A program made the translations under genes and the position numbers. This document shows, piece after piece, positions 45,975 through 56,330 of a DNA stretch of 64,000 nt (the first letter of the stretch is position 1; each line of letters starts with the position of its first letter). The notes beneath the pieces were generated by a model. The model worked only from the letters and a program-made list of their open reading frames with translations, searched no databases and had not been told where the DNA came from. The DNA comes from Larix kaempferi. Taxonomy: Eukaryota; Streptophyta; Pinopsida; Pinales; Pinaceae. The stretch covers positions 7,642,501 to 7,706,500 of the forward strand of contig BSBM01000386.1 in NCBI GenBank assembly GCA_027924585.1, read 5' to 3'.

Positions 45975-48090
45975 ATGTCACACTACTTCCGTACTGATGA
46001 GGAAATTCTAGAAACACTCACTGCACCGGACTACCCTTGGGATGATATGCACCATCGATCATACTTCATCCCCGAGGCATCTACGTCCACAGTGGAAAAC
46101 CAACTATCCGTTAAATCCAAGGACTTATTACCAACTAAGGTCGATTGGTTCAAAGATCCAATACCAACCCCAGAAGCCTTCGAAGAAGGTAACATGGCTA
46201 ACATTTCACCCATCATAAAAATTGACATCTCCACCACCCCCGGAAAACCCGAGCTTATCTCTTTAGGCACATCTTGCACTGAAAAAGAAACCCAAGCTTA
46301 CAAGAAACTCTTCCAAGAATTTCGAGATGTCTTCGCCTGGTCTTATACCGAGATGCCTGGTCTTGATCCTACCATCGTAGAATATCACATAGACACTTGG
46401 CCCAACATATCACTGGTCCGCCAGAAACAACGTCCCATTCACCCATCCAAGCTTCCAGCCGTCAAAGCAAAAATTGAGAAGCTTCGAGCAGCAGGTTTCG
46501 TATACCCTATTGCATACACCACATGGGTTTCAAACCCAGTACTAGTCAATAAGAAAGTCGGCACCATTTGCGTATGTACTGACTTCAGTGACCTCAACCT
46601 CGCTTGTCCCAAGGACAATTTCCCCACATCATTTATTAACCAACTAATCGATGAGTGCAGGGGGCATGAGGTACTTTCTTTTATGGATGGTTTCTCTAGA
46701 TACAACCAAATCAAAATCAGTAAAGAAGATCAATACAAGACCACTTTTACTACCCCATGGGGCACCTTCGCTTATCGCGACATGCCTTTCGGTCTCAAGA
46801 ATGTTCGAGCCACTTTCCAATGAGCCATGACTTATTGTTTCCACAATTTGCATAAAATCATATTAGTTTATCTAGACGACCTCACAACTTGATCTAAGGA
46901 ACGATCCGACCACTTAGATGATCTTCGACAAGTCTTCTTGCATTGTTGAAAATACAACATCTGCCTGAACCCACTCAAGTGCATCTTTTGCGTTCCAGCA
47001 AGTCGCCTGCTGGGATTTGTCATTTCAGAAAAAGGGATCACTGCCGACCCCCTAAAATTCCAAGCCATAGTAGACCTACCATTACCTCGTACATTAAGAC
47101 AACTACAAAGCCTCCAAGGGAAGTCCAACTTCCTTCGTCGCTTTGTCCCAGATTACGCCACCACAGGACATGGTTTCCTCCGTTTACTTCGCCTTCATAC
47201 ACGTTTTTATTGGGACGAACAAGCAGAAGGGGATTTCACAAACATGAAAAAAGCGCTTACAAGTGCCCCCTTGATTTCTCCTCCAAATTTCACGAAATAC
47301 TTTACCCTGTACATTTCGGCATCAGATTACGTCGTTTCCGGAGTACTCGTCCAAGAAGACTCCACTCGTCAAGAACACGTCATTTACTATGTGAGCCAGA
47401 CCTTGTCAGGCCCACCTCTGTGCTACCCTCATGAAGAGAAAATGTCCCTCGCTGTCATCTTTTTAGTACAAAAGCTACGACATTACATTCTCCTCAACCA
47501 CACCACGGTTGTGGCCAATTCCAACCCAATGGTCTATCTCTTGAATCGTTGCCTTCTACAAGGCCGTGTTGCCAAATGGGTGATAATCTTACAAGAATAC
47601 GACCTAACTTTTAAAACCCTGAAGAGAACCAAAGAATTAGCACTTGCTCAACTCATTACAGAATTACCATCATCGTCGTCATCACCAACTATCCATACTG
47701 ATATAATCAATGAACATTTGTTCATCATCTCGTCTGAAGACCCTTGGTATGGTGACATTTTGGTATACCTCCGCACACAGAAATTTCGACCCAACATCGA
47801 CCGTGACGAACGCCATCGCATTCGTCACCATGCCCTCCGTTATATCCTCTTGGGTGATGTCCTCTATCGACGTGGTGTCGACACAATCTTACAACAATTC
47901 CTTTCCCAAGATGAAGCAGAACAAGTCCTTAACGACTGTCATAGCAGTGCCTGCGGTGGCCATTTCTCCGGAATGGCCACCGCCCAAAAGGTAATCCGCG
48001 CAGGTTATTTTTGGCCATCATTATTCACTGATTATATCACAGCAGTCAAACACTACCAAAACTGCCAGCTCTTTGCCCCAAAGGAAAGAA
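45975..48090 (+). pseudogene. Gypsy B pol: reverse transcriptase, RNase H, integrase zinc domain
   Basis: ATG at 45975 follows the upstream TAA without a gap. A ~150-residue N-terminal part leads to RT: DVFAWSYTEMPGLDPTIVEY, KIEKLRAAGFVYPIAYTTWV, VCTDFSDLNLACPKDNFPTS, LSFMDGFSRYNQIKI and ILVYLDDL (catalytic YLDD, 46869-46880). Stops are TGA 46821-46823, TGA 46890-46892 and one near 46947. RNase H follows (LYISASDYVVSGVLVQE, YYVSQTLSGP) and then the integrase HHCC region (GGHFSGMATAQKV, HYQNCQLF), whose first Cys of CXXC is Tyr. The frame is lost at a C9GC6 run at 48091. RT and RNase H copy the RNA into DNA. Confidence 0.9.
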
Positions 48091-48990
48091 CCCCCCCCCG
48101 CCCCCCTTCATCCAGTCGTCACTGCTGTACCATTTTGCAAATGGGCCATCAACATCATGGATTGCAATCCCACATCAGCCGGAAGCCACAAACACATTAT
48201 TGTGGTTGTTGATTACTTTACCAAATGGGCAGAAGCCATGCCTACTTACAATTGCAAAGCCGACACTGTAGCCCATTTTTTCCTCAACCATGTTATTGCT
48301 CATTTCGGAGTACCAAAGCAACTCATCTCAGACCACGGCTCTCACTTCGAAGACTTCATTTGGAGAGAATTGTCCATACTCATTAAGTTTGAACATCATT
48401 TCTCCTCCGCTTACTAACCCCAAGGGAACGACCAAGTCAAAGCTGTTAACAAAATTTTGAAGACCGTCCTCCAATGCACTGTCGACAAACATAAATCCAA
48501 TTGGCATCACATGATTTTTCCTGCATTATGGGCTTATCGCACATCGACCAAAACCACCACCGCCTTTACCCCATTCCATTTAGTTTATGGCGTGGAATCT
48601 ATCCTCCCCATTGAATGCCAGATACCAACATTACAGATTTCCATAGAACTTCTCCCCGATACATCACTAATTGAAGAACGTCTACTTCTTTTAGAGCAGG
48701 CCGACGAAGATCGCCGTGCAGCTCTCCAAACAATCAAAGCCGCGAAGAACAGATATAAACTCCATTACAATAAACATGTTCACCCACGAGCATTTAGTGA
48801 AGGAGACCTAGTCCTTGTTTACGATCAAGCCCATGACAAAATAGGCAAAGGAAAGTTCCAATCTATGTGGCAAGGCCCATATATCATACACACTTGCCTT
48901 GAACATGGAGCATACATTTTGACCGATTCAGAAGGCAATCCCATGCGCAACCCCCGTAACGGGTTGTACCTCAAAAGATTCTACCCATAA
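48091..48990 (+). pseudogene. Gypsy B integrase core and C-terminal domain
   Basis: In the +1 frame after the poly-C run, the catalytic core reads FCKWAINIMDCN, VVVDYFTKWAEAMPT and LISDHGSHFEDF. A TAA (48415-48417) lies just before PQGNDQVKAVNKIL, where the family has Glu as third catalytic residue; here the codon is AAA (Lys). WAYRTSTKTTTAFTPFHLVY and the chromodomain-free C-terminus (FSEGDLVLVYDQAHDK, FQSMWQGPYII, NGLYLKRFYP) follow to the stop at 48990. Loss of the D,D,E glutamate means that this protein could not integrate DNA. Confidence 0.85.
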
Positions 48991-49091
48991 AAAATCCTGG
49001 ACACCATAGTCCATATTGTACATTTCTTTTATTTTTTTTCACTATAAATTTTTGAAATCTTACATTTCAATTCTTTCCTGCATGAACACAG

Positions 49092-49523
49092 ATGGATCCT
49101 GTTCCACTCTACCACATCGGATTTGCCGATGGCGCAATTCGTTGGTCTCCAAATCTCACGTCAACAGCTTGGGTAATTTATTCCCCTTCACATGAGTTGA
49201 TCCACCTTGATGGAGTGTGTATATGTGCTGCCACAAACAACCAAGCTGAGTATCATGTCGTGACCGGTCTCCTCGCCGCTGCTCTCCAAATGGGCATAAG
49301 TCACCTTCATTTTTTTATCCTAGACTCCCAGCTCTTTGTTTCCCAGCTCAACAACTGTTACCAAGTACGTGATCCCTGTCTACTTAGAAAATTCCTACAC
49401 ACAAAACAAATGATTCGACATTTTGAATCCATCTTTTTTACTCATGTCCCAAGAAATCATAACACTGTAGTAGACCAAATGGATAACAACATTCTAGATT
49501 GGCACGTCAACCAAAACATGTAG
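49092..49523 (+). CDS. Second RNase H of gypsy B, separate ORF after integrase
   Basis: ATG at 49092 gives a 143-residue protein in a different frame from integrase, 101 nt after its stop. Four acidic residues lie in RNase H type 1 context: D13 in GFADGA, E53 in NNQAEY, D78 in FILDSQLF and D128 in NTVVDQMDN, with spacings (40, 25, 50) like the short archaeal-type RNase H found in Tat retrotransposons. Hydrophobic strands (STAWVIY, HLHFFIL) fit the fold. All four catalytic residues are kept and there is no stop, unlike the rest of pol. The gRNase H between RT and integrase is a different domain (47290-47560). Most Tat elements I know of carry the second RNase H before integrase, so the place is odd. 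ATG is preceded by cacag, a possible splice acceptor. Confidence 0.75.
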   Translation: MDPVPLYHIGFADGAIRWSPNLTSTAWVIYSPSHELIHLDGVCICAATNNQAEYHVVTGLLAAALQMGISHLHFFILDSQLFVSQLNNCYQVRDPCLLRKFLHTKQMIRHFESIFFTHVPRNHNTVVDQMDNNILDWHVNQNM

Positions 49524-49559
49524 GACATCATGACATGCATCACATAGGCATTATAAAAA

Positions 49560-49773
49560 TTTAAACATTGCATCCACATGCATAACATATGCCTCCACGG
49601 GCATACAAAGAAGTAAAACATTGCATCCACGTGCATAAGATATGCCTCCATGGGCGTACAAAAAATCAAACATGCCTCCATGGGCAAACAAACAATCTAT
49701 AATTGCATCCACGTGCAACAAAATGTAATCAAGACAAGATGTGCATCCATGTACATACACGACTATATACCAA

Positions 49774-49820
<47 letters not shown>

Positions 49821-49825
49821 TCATA
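49560..49825. repeat. Degenerate gcatccacgtgcat / gcctccatgggc repeats and (TA)n tract
   Basis: From 49565 to 49760 the words gcatccac(a/g)tgcat and atgcctcca(c/t)gggc alternate several times, followed by a (TA)n run at about 49778-49818. A G-run (atttgggggcaggt, about 49928) resembles a polypurine tract but no LTR follows. Confidence 0.75.
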
Positions 49826-49951
49826 AAAGTCATAATGTCAGGAATGCCCTTAGCACCCAAATATACAAAAAATACACTAGCTGTACAAAATGTGTATCAA
49901 CAAAATCATCCCCATATGCTCATCAGCATTTGGGGGCAGGTATAAGATCAC

Positions 49952-51427
49952 CTAATCATCATGATCACCAGGATGCTCTGGCTTCTCCGTATCATATTGA
50001 TCGCAAGCTCTCCTCTCGTCCATCACCACAGCCACTCTCAGTAAGATCGAATGCCACTCACAGGGAGCATCGAAACAACGCTCGATAGTAGGCTGATCCA
50101 AATCCCTCCAACCCTCCTCTGGTGCTCCCACTAGAAGCCCCTCTAAAGTCTCATGTATGCTCTCCAGGGCATCATTGCGAGGACGCACAAATCCTCGAGC
50201 ACAAGGAGGCGGTGCCGCTATAGGTGGAGGTGCCACCACCATCATCCGTCCTCGACGGCTTATATGATCAGCTAGTTGTCTCGGACCAATATCTGCACAA
50301 TCACACAAGTAAACCAAGTCAATATCATATAAATATCTCTAGCTATACTAATAACAAAAACATCTAAAAAATGATATAACAGAGAACCACAAACAAAGAC
50401 GTACCATCTAGACCCCAGGCCTGTCCCTGAGCCCGAGGCATCTCAGGATCTCCTCGGAAGTCCATACCAGCATATGGATAATCATCAATAAGTAGGGGCA
50501 TCTGCTCCCACTAATCATACATCTCCACCGAAAAGAACCACCGGATACCACCACCACCTCGGGGCATCATCTCCCCCCACCGCACCATCCGCAACTCACT
50601 CCTCAGCCCCTCCTGAACCAGCACACATGGCCGCAAGGTAGGGACCCACTAAAAAAAGAGACAACAGAGAAAAGAGGCATAGCTGAACTCCCCTCCCTCC
50701 CATCTAACCTTGTTCAGCTCCTGCCGAACACAGGCTAAGAACATCTGCCCCCAGGCAAAATAGGTACCTCTCAAAACACTATCTACCATCATCGTTTGGA
50801 CCCAGACAAACGATGAGGTGCTTGTGCACCGAGCACTCGCAAAACACAAGCCCCCACTGCCTGCATCCTCGACTCCCACAGGTCCAAAATACTTAGTGCA
50901 TTGTTCTGCGTACGAACCCTGGCAACACAGAATCTCTCTAGGAGATCCTCAATGTCCATACCAGCCAGAATCCTCGGCTGCAGTTCCCCAATCTCCCCCA
51001 AACGGGGCAAGCCAGTAATAAAATAAACATCGGTCAAGGTGATCTCTAGACGCTCACCTTACACTATGAAGGCCACCTCCTTCGGGACCCAGAAGTCAAC
51101 CAACTTGTTCAGTAGATCTCTGACTAAACGCATAATAGGAATCTGAGAAAACTTTAGAAGTCTTCCCACAGCCAAGGGCGCCCGCACATTCAGGTCATCC
51201 CGAATCCTGCCCATCAAATCCACATCAATCTCTCTCTCCCGCCACGACACTAACGGCCTCCTCAACATCTTGCCAAAGAACAAAGGAAAAATTTTTAGAA
51301 ACAATTTTTTTTTTCTCAAAAACCCCATCGCGACTTTCGGGCTCTTAGCCGCGATGGACATCGCGACTTTCAGCTTCAAAGCCACGATGCACATCGCAGG
51401 TATCAGCCCCATAGTCACGATGGGCAT
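49952..51427 (-). pseudogene. Antisense spliced gene of gypsy B
   Basis: On the minus strand a frame starts at ATG 51427, or more likely 51268 beyond the minisatellite (MLRRPLVSWREREIDVDL). It runs through a TAA at 51061-51059 into GERLEITLTDVYFITGLPRL, shifts frame near 50830-50880 and continues MMVDSVLRGTYFAWGQMF and EGGEFSYASFLCCLFF. TAG codons lie at 50651 and 50513. A donor (GATG/GTACG, 50405/50404) and an acceptor (TTGTGCAG/AT, 50293/50292) bound a 112-nt intron; splicing keeps the frame (phase 1) into exon 2, DIGPRQLADHISRRGRMM, to a stop at 49952. The wording recalls hypothetical plant transposon proteins related to the plant mobile domain, but this is memory only. Grande and Retrand (Tat lineage) carry antisense genes in this position. 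Role unknown. Confidence 0.65.
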
Positions 51428-51523
51428 CGCGACTGTCGGCCCCCACAGCCGTGATGCACATCGCGGCTATCAAGCCAATACCTGCGATGTGCATCACGGA
51501 AAATGAGCCGAAACCCGCGATAT
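51326..51523. repeat. 33-bp minisatellite near the 3' side, six units
   Basis: Units start catcgcgactttc and end (c/g)cgatg(g/c)a, every 33 bp from 51326. Each unit is an imperfect hairpin because catcgcg and cgcgatg face each other. It shares period and key words with the leader array at 40366 and overlaps the 5' end of the antisense gene, where it encodes 11-residue repeats. Confidence 0.9.
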
Positions 51524-51889
51524 TCCACGTTTGGAAGCCAACGTGTAATTACGTAGCCTTCGGGGCCCCGGCGCTAAACAGAAAGGAAATAATTTAAAAG
51601 GCTAAGGCACATAGGCTTACCTAAAACTCACAGAATGAAAAACCAACGGTCGAATCTCCCACAAATCGAGAAAATGCTCTGACCTCCTCAATTACTCTGT
51701 GAAACTCAACGGTGAAAATGACACTTGTCACATTGGGCCCACTTGCTATTTATAGAAATTTGACCATTTTCAAACAACCATTTCGGCATCATATGATGTC
51801 CGTTTTTCAAACTGTTGGTACCATTGGAATCAGCACAGCGAGAACTTCACGATAGTCCACTCCTTTCCAATTCCACTAGGTCCCTTTTT

Positions 51890-52480
51890 CGGGCATTTTT
51901 TCCCATGCCCCTCGTTGCCTCGATTTGTGTGCCACATCGGCCATCATCCATTTTTTACGAGTTTTATATCATCGGATTCAGTTTTTCGCGCTCATGACGA
52001 TGCTTGAGATCATTTCTCGCTCTCACCACCAGATTTTTGGGGCATTTTTTCCCATGCCCCTCGTCGCCTCGATTTGCGTGCCACATCGATCGTGGTCCAT
52101 TTTTGACGGGTTTTATATCGACGGATTCAGTTTTCTGCGCTCGTGACGATGCTTGAGATCATTTCTCGCCTTCACCCCCATAATTTTTGGGCATTTCTCC
52201 AAAATGGCCCTCGTCGCCTCGATTTGTGTGCCACATCGGCCGTGGTCCATTTTTGATGAGTTTTATGTCGCTGAGTTTTCCGCGCTCATGATGATGCTTG
52301 AGATCATTTCTTGCCTTCACCCCCATAATTTTTGGGCATTTCTCCAAAATGCCCCTCATCGCCTCGATTTGCGTGCCACATCGACCGTAATCCATTTTTT
52401 ACGATCTTTATGTCACCGTTTTCAGTTTTCCATGCTCGTGACGATGCTTGAGATCATTTCTCGCCCTCTTCGATACCTTC
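51890..52480. repeat. Four-unit ~148-bp tandem array
   Basis: cctcgattt(g)gtgccacatcg recurs at 51918, 52067, 52217 and 52362 (149, 150, 145 bp). Each unit also holds ggtccatttttgacg.gttttat and gacgatgcttgagatcattt. It lies 500-1000 bp upstream of the antisense gene start and might act as its promoter region or as a satellite seed. Confidence 0.9.
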
Positions 52481-52489
52481 TTGTTCGAT

Positions 52490-54187
52490 ACAATTTTACC
52501 GCTTTTTTAGCCGAGCAATTCTTTTACGAAAAAGGCACTTAGGGAGTTTTCGTTAAGCTATTTTCTGACTCCTAAAAACAATGAAAAGATAGCCGAGCAA
52601 TCTTGCTTCCTTTCATGCTCACTAAAAGTATCTGAAAAGGCATCTACCTGGTATAAATTTACCCTTTTCCGGACCTTGTAGACTAATTACGAAAAAGGAA
52701 TACTCTAGTCACATCGACTAGAAGAGTTCTCCATTTGCATCATTTTATGCTTTTTCGGGCCTTAGAGACTAACACATGAAAAAGAACACCAATGGAGTCT
52801 ACTTATCGCTTTCAAACTCTCAAAAAATTGAAAGAAAACCATGAGCATGAACAGTCCTGGGCTCGCATAAATCCACAGGACAGTACTATTTTAGAGCACA
52901 CTTTTATCCCTTCTTGGAGCTCATTAAAACTACGAAGAAGGACCCATCGGTGCTTTTCGGTGCCACAACAGATCATGTCTACTCATAAGGAAGCTTCCAC
53001 ATTATGGTCGCCTTTGTTCAGATTATTCTACAGTATGTCACCCTGAGAGTCCCCTAATAGAATCCATCAGCTTGTCCGCCCCAGAGTCACTCCAGTCTGC
53101 AATACATATCCCCAACCCCTTAAAGCCATGGTCCTCACACCTAAAAGTCAGTTTCCTATGCATCCAAATCAACCATGTCACCATGCTCTGAACAAAGGAA
53201 GTTTGAGTCCACCCACTCTATGACCCCAGTTTTTTCCACATCCCCACAGTATGTCAGTCCTACCATCAATGCTACCACCCTTCAGTTGTACATCTCACGC
53301 TCCTATCAAGGAAACATCATTTCCTTGATAGTTGTTGGTCTCCCTCTGTCGACGCCAACCAAATCTATTCCAGAGGCTAGACCCAAAGGTCCCTGTGCCT
53401 TGGACTCATCACCATTAGTGATGAGTGCCTATGGATCATTTTGAAAGGAGTCCTCAGTGCCTCTCCAAATGATTGTTTCTCACATGCTCGACTTCAACAC
53501 CTTGATCGCATCGTTAAGACTTGTACAGGGTATCGGTCCTTTCAGTTTTTTATTGAAGACCCTGGATATCACCTGACTCTACCACATTTGAGAGTCTAAT
53601 TGAGGAAACAACCAATTACACATTCCTATGGATATTAGGGTTGCGCTTGGCGACAATTTATTGATGTACCACAGTCCTATACTCCCTTGAGTATACAGTT
53701 ACAAATACTCGTCAAAAGTTGACTCATTTACTGACTCTATCACATTTGAGAGTCTAATTGAGTCCCTACATATGTTGGACACATTCGGTTTCCGCAATTC
53801 AACAACCCTTCTGATACCTTATTCAGAACGGTTATTGTTGTTTCTGGTGTATCAGTTATTGAAATCAGTCATGTCATTATCATGAGTACATCCCACCATT
53901 GTGTCCCCTCTAGAACATTACGATGTACGAATAGTTTTTTTGGGTTCCCCTTCTTGGGACTAATTGTTAAGTATATGTCTTGGTACGAGCATGGGTATGC
54001 CTGCCTCGTCCATAATCACATATTATTCCTCATTCATTTTGAGGCCATGTATTTTTTCAGTTTTTGCAGCTTCCAAGGGGCCGTTGTTCTAGTCTCCAAT
54101 CAGTCTCTTCTCTTCTCCACACCCCAGGTAAAAGACAAAAGAACTATGATGTCTATCGTCCATACGATGAGCTCCTACCCTCACACA
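52490..54187. other. Gypsy B 3' region, no gene supported
   Basis: Open frames at 52792-53046 and 53175-53444 (plus) have no domain I know. ctgactcta(c/t)cacatttgag with agtctaattgag occurs twice (about 53573 and 53731). The stretch up to the polypurine tract is otherwise unremarkable. Confidence 0.45.
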
Positions 54188-54200
54188 TTAGGGGGCAATC
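54188..54200 (+). promoter_or_regulatory. Gypsy B polypurine tract
   Basis: ttagggggcaatc directly before the 3' LTR is the usual purine-rich plus-strand primer of gypsy elements. Confidence 0.85.
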
Positions 54201-54935
54201 TGTTGACACCCAAAAAGTGCTCACTAGCTCATTCTCTTATTCACATGACCCATTTGTCCACTTTTCCACCATTTGAGCCTCTAAAACCTTCAAAAGGTCA
54301 CCAAAAAGACCATAATACACCTTTCCCCCCCTCAAAATATGTATTTTTCCTCAAAAAACACAAAAAACCCTAAAAAAGGGTCCAAAATTCCCAAAAAATA
54401 TTAAAAGGGAATAAAAATATTCAAAATATTCAAAAAAGGAAAAAGAGGGAAAAAGAGACCTAAACCATGTTGGTTAATACCATTGGTTTCCTCAAAACCA
54501 TAATGGTATTCCCCATCACCAAAAACTATAAAAAGGTGGTAGGGGCTCCTCACTTTTCATCCACATTTCATCCTATCCTTATGCTGCCAAATTCCCTTTG
54601 AGAGCCATTGCCTCCCATTTCAAGTTTGAAGATCCCCATTGAAGCTTTGAGAAGAAGAGACCATTGGATATTGGAACTTCTCAACGTTGGAGTTGCTCAA
54701 CACCCATCATCCTCACCATTTGAGGTAATACAAAATCAAATATTTTTCAAGTTCTTATTCTTCCATAGATCTTATTGCTTATGTTTCAAAATCTAGTTTT
54801 TTATTTATTTGCACATGCTTATGTTAGATCATATTATATTAGTTTATTCATAGTTGTTTTTGTTTTATATTGAAACTGCTATTACAAGTTAATAGGTGCA
54901 TCCTTGCACATGCTTGGTTGAAAAACCAAGCAACA
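54201..54935 (+). repeat. Gypsy B 3' LTR
   Basis: TGTTGACACCC to AAGCAACA, 735 bp, with TATA box CTATAAAAAGG at 54526-54536. It is highly similar to 39417-40119; few substitutions and one A-rich insertion point to a rather young element despite its broken genes. Confidence 0.95.
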
Positions 54936-55071
54936 GTTCATCTTTTGAGTTTAATAGAGCACTGCTGCAAGTATTTTGCACAGTTTTCACATATTATTCT
55001 TTATGCATCTCTAGTAATTGTTTCTCTTGTTCCATAGATCTGTTGTGTTGAATTTCATATGGTATCAGAGC
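54936..55071 (+). repeat. Copia 3 5' LTR, second part, and primer binding site
   Basis: After the right target duplication (GTTCA) the LTR continues to TTGAATTTCA (55057). TGGTATCAGAGC at 55060-55071 is the initiator Met-tRNA primer site, proving that the preceding DNA is a copia LTR end. Confidence 0.85.
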
Positions 55072-55380
55072 CATGGTAGGGACAAGAATACTTTACTGCA
55101 GGGATTATTCATGAAGATTGAGCAAGTTTTCTCATATTGCAGCAGTTTTATGCACTGCATGCATATTCTACACTACAAGCCATGTTTTCCAATTCTGCAC
55201 CAGAAGCCAAGAGTTTCCACATAATTCCTGGATATTGATCATTGGATCTTCAATCTTGTGTGATATCCTATGCCGGGTGTGATGCAACTTGAAAAGTTCA
55301 GGTTGTCGACCTAAGATTTCTTGTTTGTTTTGTGATTTGCAAGTTCTTTCCTCCTCCTATTGCATTCGCTCTTCTTGAAG

Positions 55381-56330
55381 ATGGAAACTTCTTCATCAAA
55401 TATCCTCACTCCCTTCAACTATTATCAGTGGAAGGCTGATATGGAGGTAATATTGTGCTCTAAAGGCTTTTACAGAGTCACCATGGGCCTAGAAGTCGAA
55501 GCTACATCTGCAGTAGAGAAGGAAAAATATTTCAATAAGCTTGATGAAGCTTATGGTTTCCTTTGTCTCAACATTTCTAAGGATCTTCTTTTTCATCTTA
55601 ATGGATTGAATACTCCAAAATAGGTGTGGGATCAACTTTCCATCTATTTGGCAAGCAGAATGAGATGAGATCCTATCAGCTAGAAAATGAGTTGATTGAA
55701 CTCAAGTCTGATAATTTCGAGACCATCAATGACTTCTTCACTAATTTTAAACACTTGGTAATGCTACTGAAGCAATGTGGAGTGAAAAAAGAAGATAAGC
55801 AATTGATTTTATGCATCCTTACGAATCTTGGAAGAGATTATTCAGTTTTTGTTTCAACTTTCAATACGGGAAAGGCCACAATTCCTAATTGGAAGATGCC
55901 TACCTTGAATGCCTTCATTGAATCCTTGACAAAAGAGCATGATAAGCTTGTTCAAATGGGGACCATGCACTCCAAAGATCAAGCCCTTTTTGTTGGAGGA
56001 TCCAAAGCGACGAATGGCAAAGGGAAACAAAAGAAAGAGAAGCCAAATATTGATCATCCAAAACAAAAGGGGAAGACAAATCATTCACATGAGCCATCCA
56101 GTTCAAGAAAGGACAAACAAAAGGGCCAAGAGAAGAGTAAATGTTCTTATTGCAGAAAGGGATTTCATCCTGAAAGCTCATGCATGAAGAAGACCATAGA
56201 TCAGATGGCCCTTCTCTTGGAGAAAAACAACATTGCTCTGCCTGATGGCATAAGGAAGAAGGACAACAATGAGCATACAAAAAGAGGTCATGCACTCATG
56301 GCTAGTGTTTCGAATTCCACCACTCTTCTC
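55381..56330 (+). pseudogene. Copia 3 gag
   Basis: ATG at 55381 starts METSSSNILTPFNYYQWKAD. The frame meets TAG at 55621-55623 (after NTPK) and shifts by one near 55645 into LFGKQNEMRSYQLENEL. The body holds LVMLLKQCGVKKEDKQLI, NLGRDYSVFVSTF and FIESLTKEHDKLVQMG. A Lys/Gly-rich linker is followed by the zinc knuckle CSYCRKGFHPESSC (CX2CX4HX4C) at 56142-56184. The family is the same as copia 1. Gag packages the RNA in cytoplasmic particles. Confidence 0.9.

Larger units (their letters stand above)
39417..54935 (+). mobile_element. Gypsy element B, full-length 15.5-kb Tat-like retrotransposon
   Basis: LTRs of 703 bp (39417-40119) and 735 bp (54201-54935), both TGTT...AACA, flank a ~14-kb interior. 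Target duplication is ATTCA (39412-39416) and GTTCA (54936-54940), one mismatch. Order: primer site, long leader with 33-bp minisatellite, gag, protease, linker with CCHC knuckles, RT-RNase H-integrase, separate second RNase H, antisense gene, minisatellites, polypurine tract, LTR. RT before integrase is the Ty3/gypsy order. Length, DEGAS protease, two RNase H domains and an antisense gene match what is known of the Tat lineage (Ogre, Grande, Retrand). Coding parts carry many stops and one frameshift, so this copy is not active. Confidence 0.85.

Noticed and set aside
49920-49945. tttgggggcaggt as a polypurine tract marking a 3' LTR
   Set aside because: No LTR start follows; the true tract with LTR is at 54188.
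49703-50088. Frames with a Tyr-Ile repeat
   Set aside because: They are translations of the (TA)n tract.
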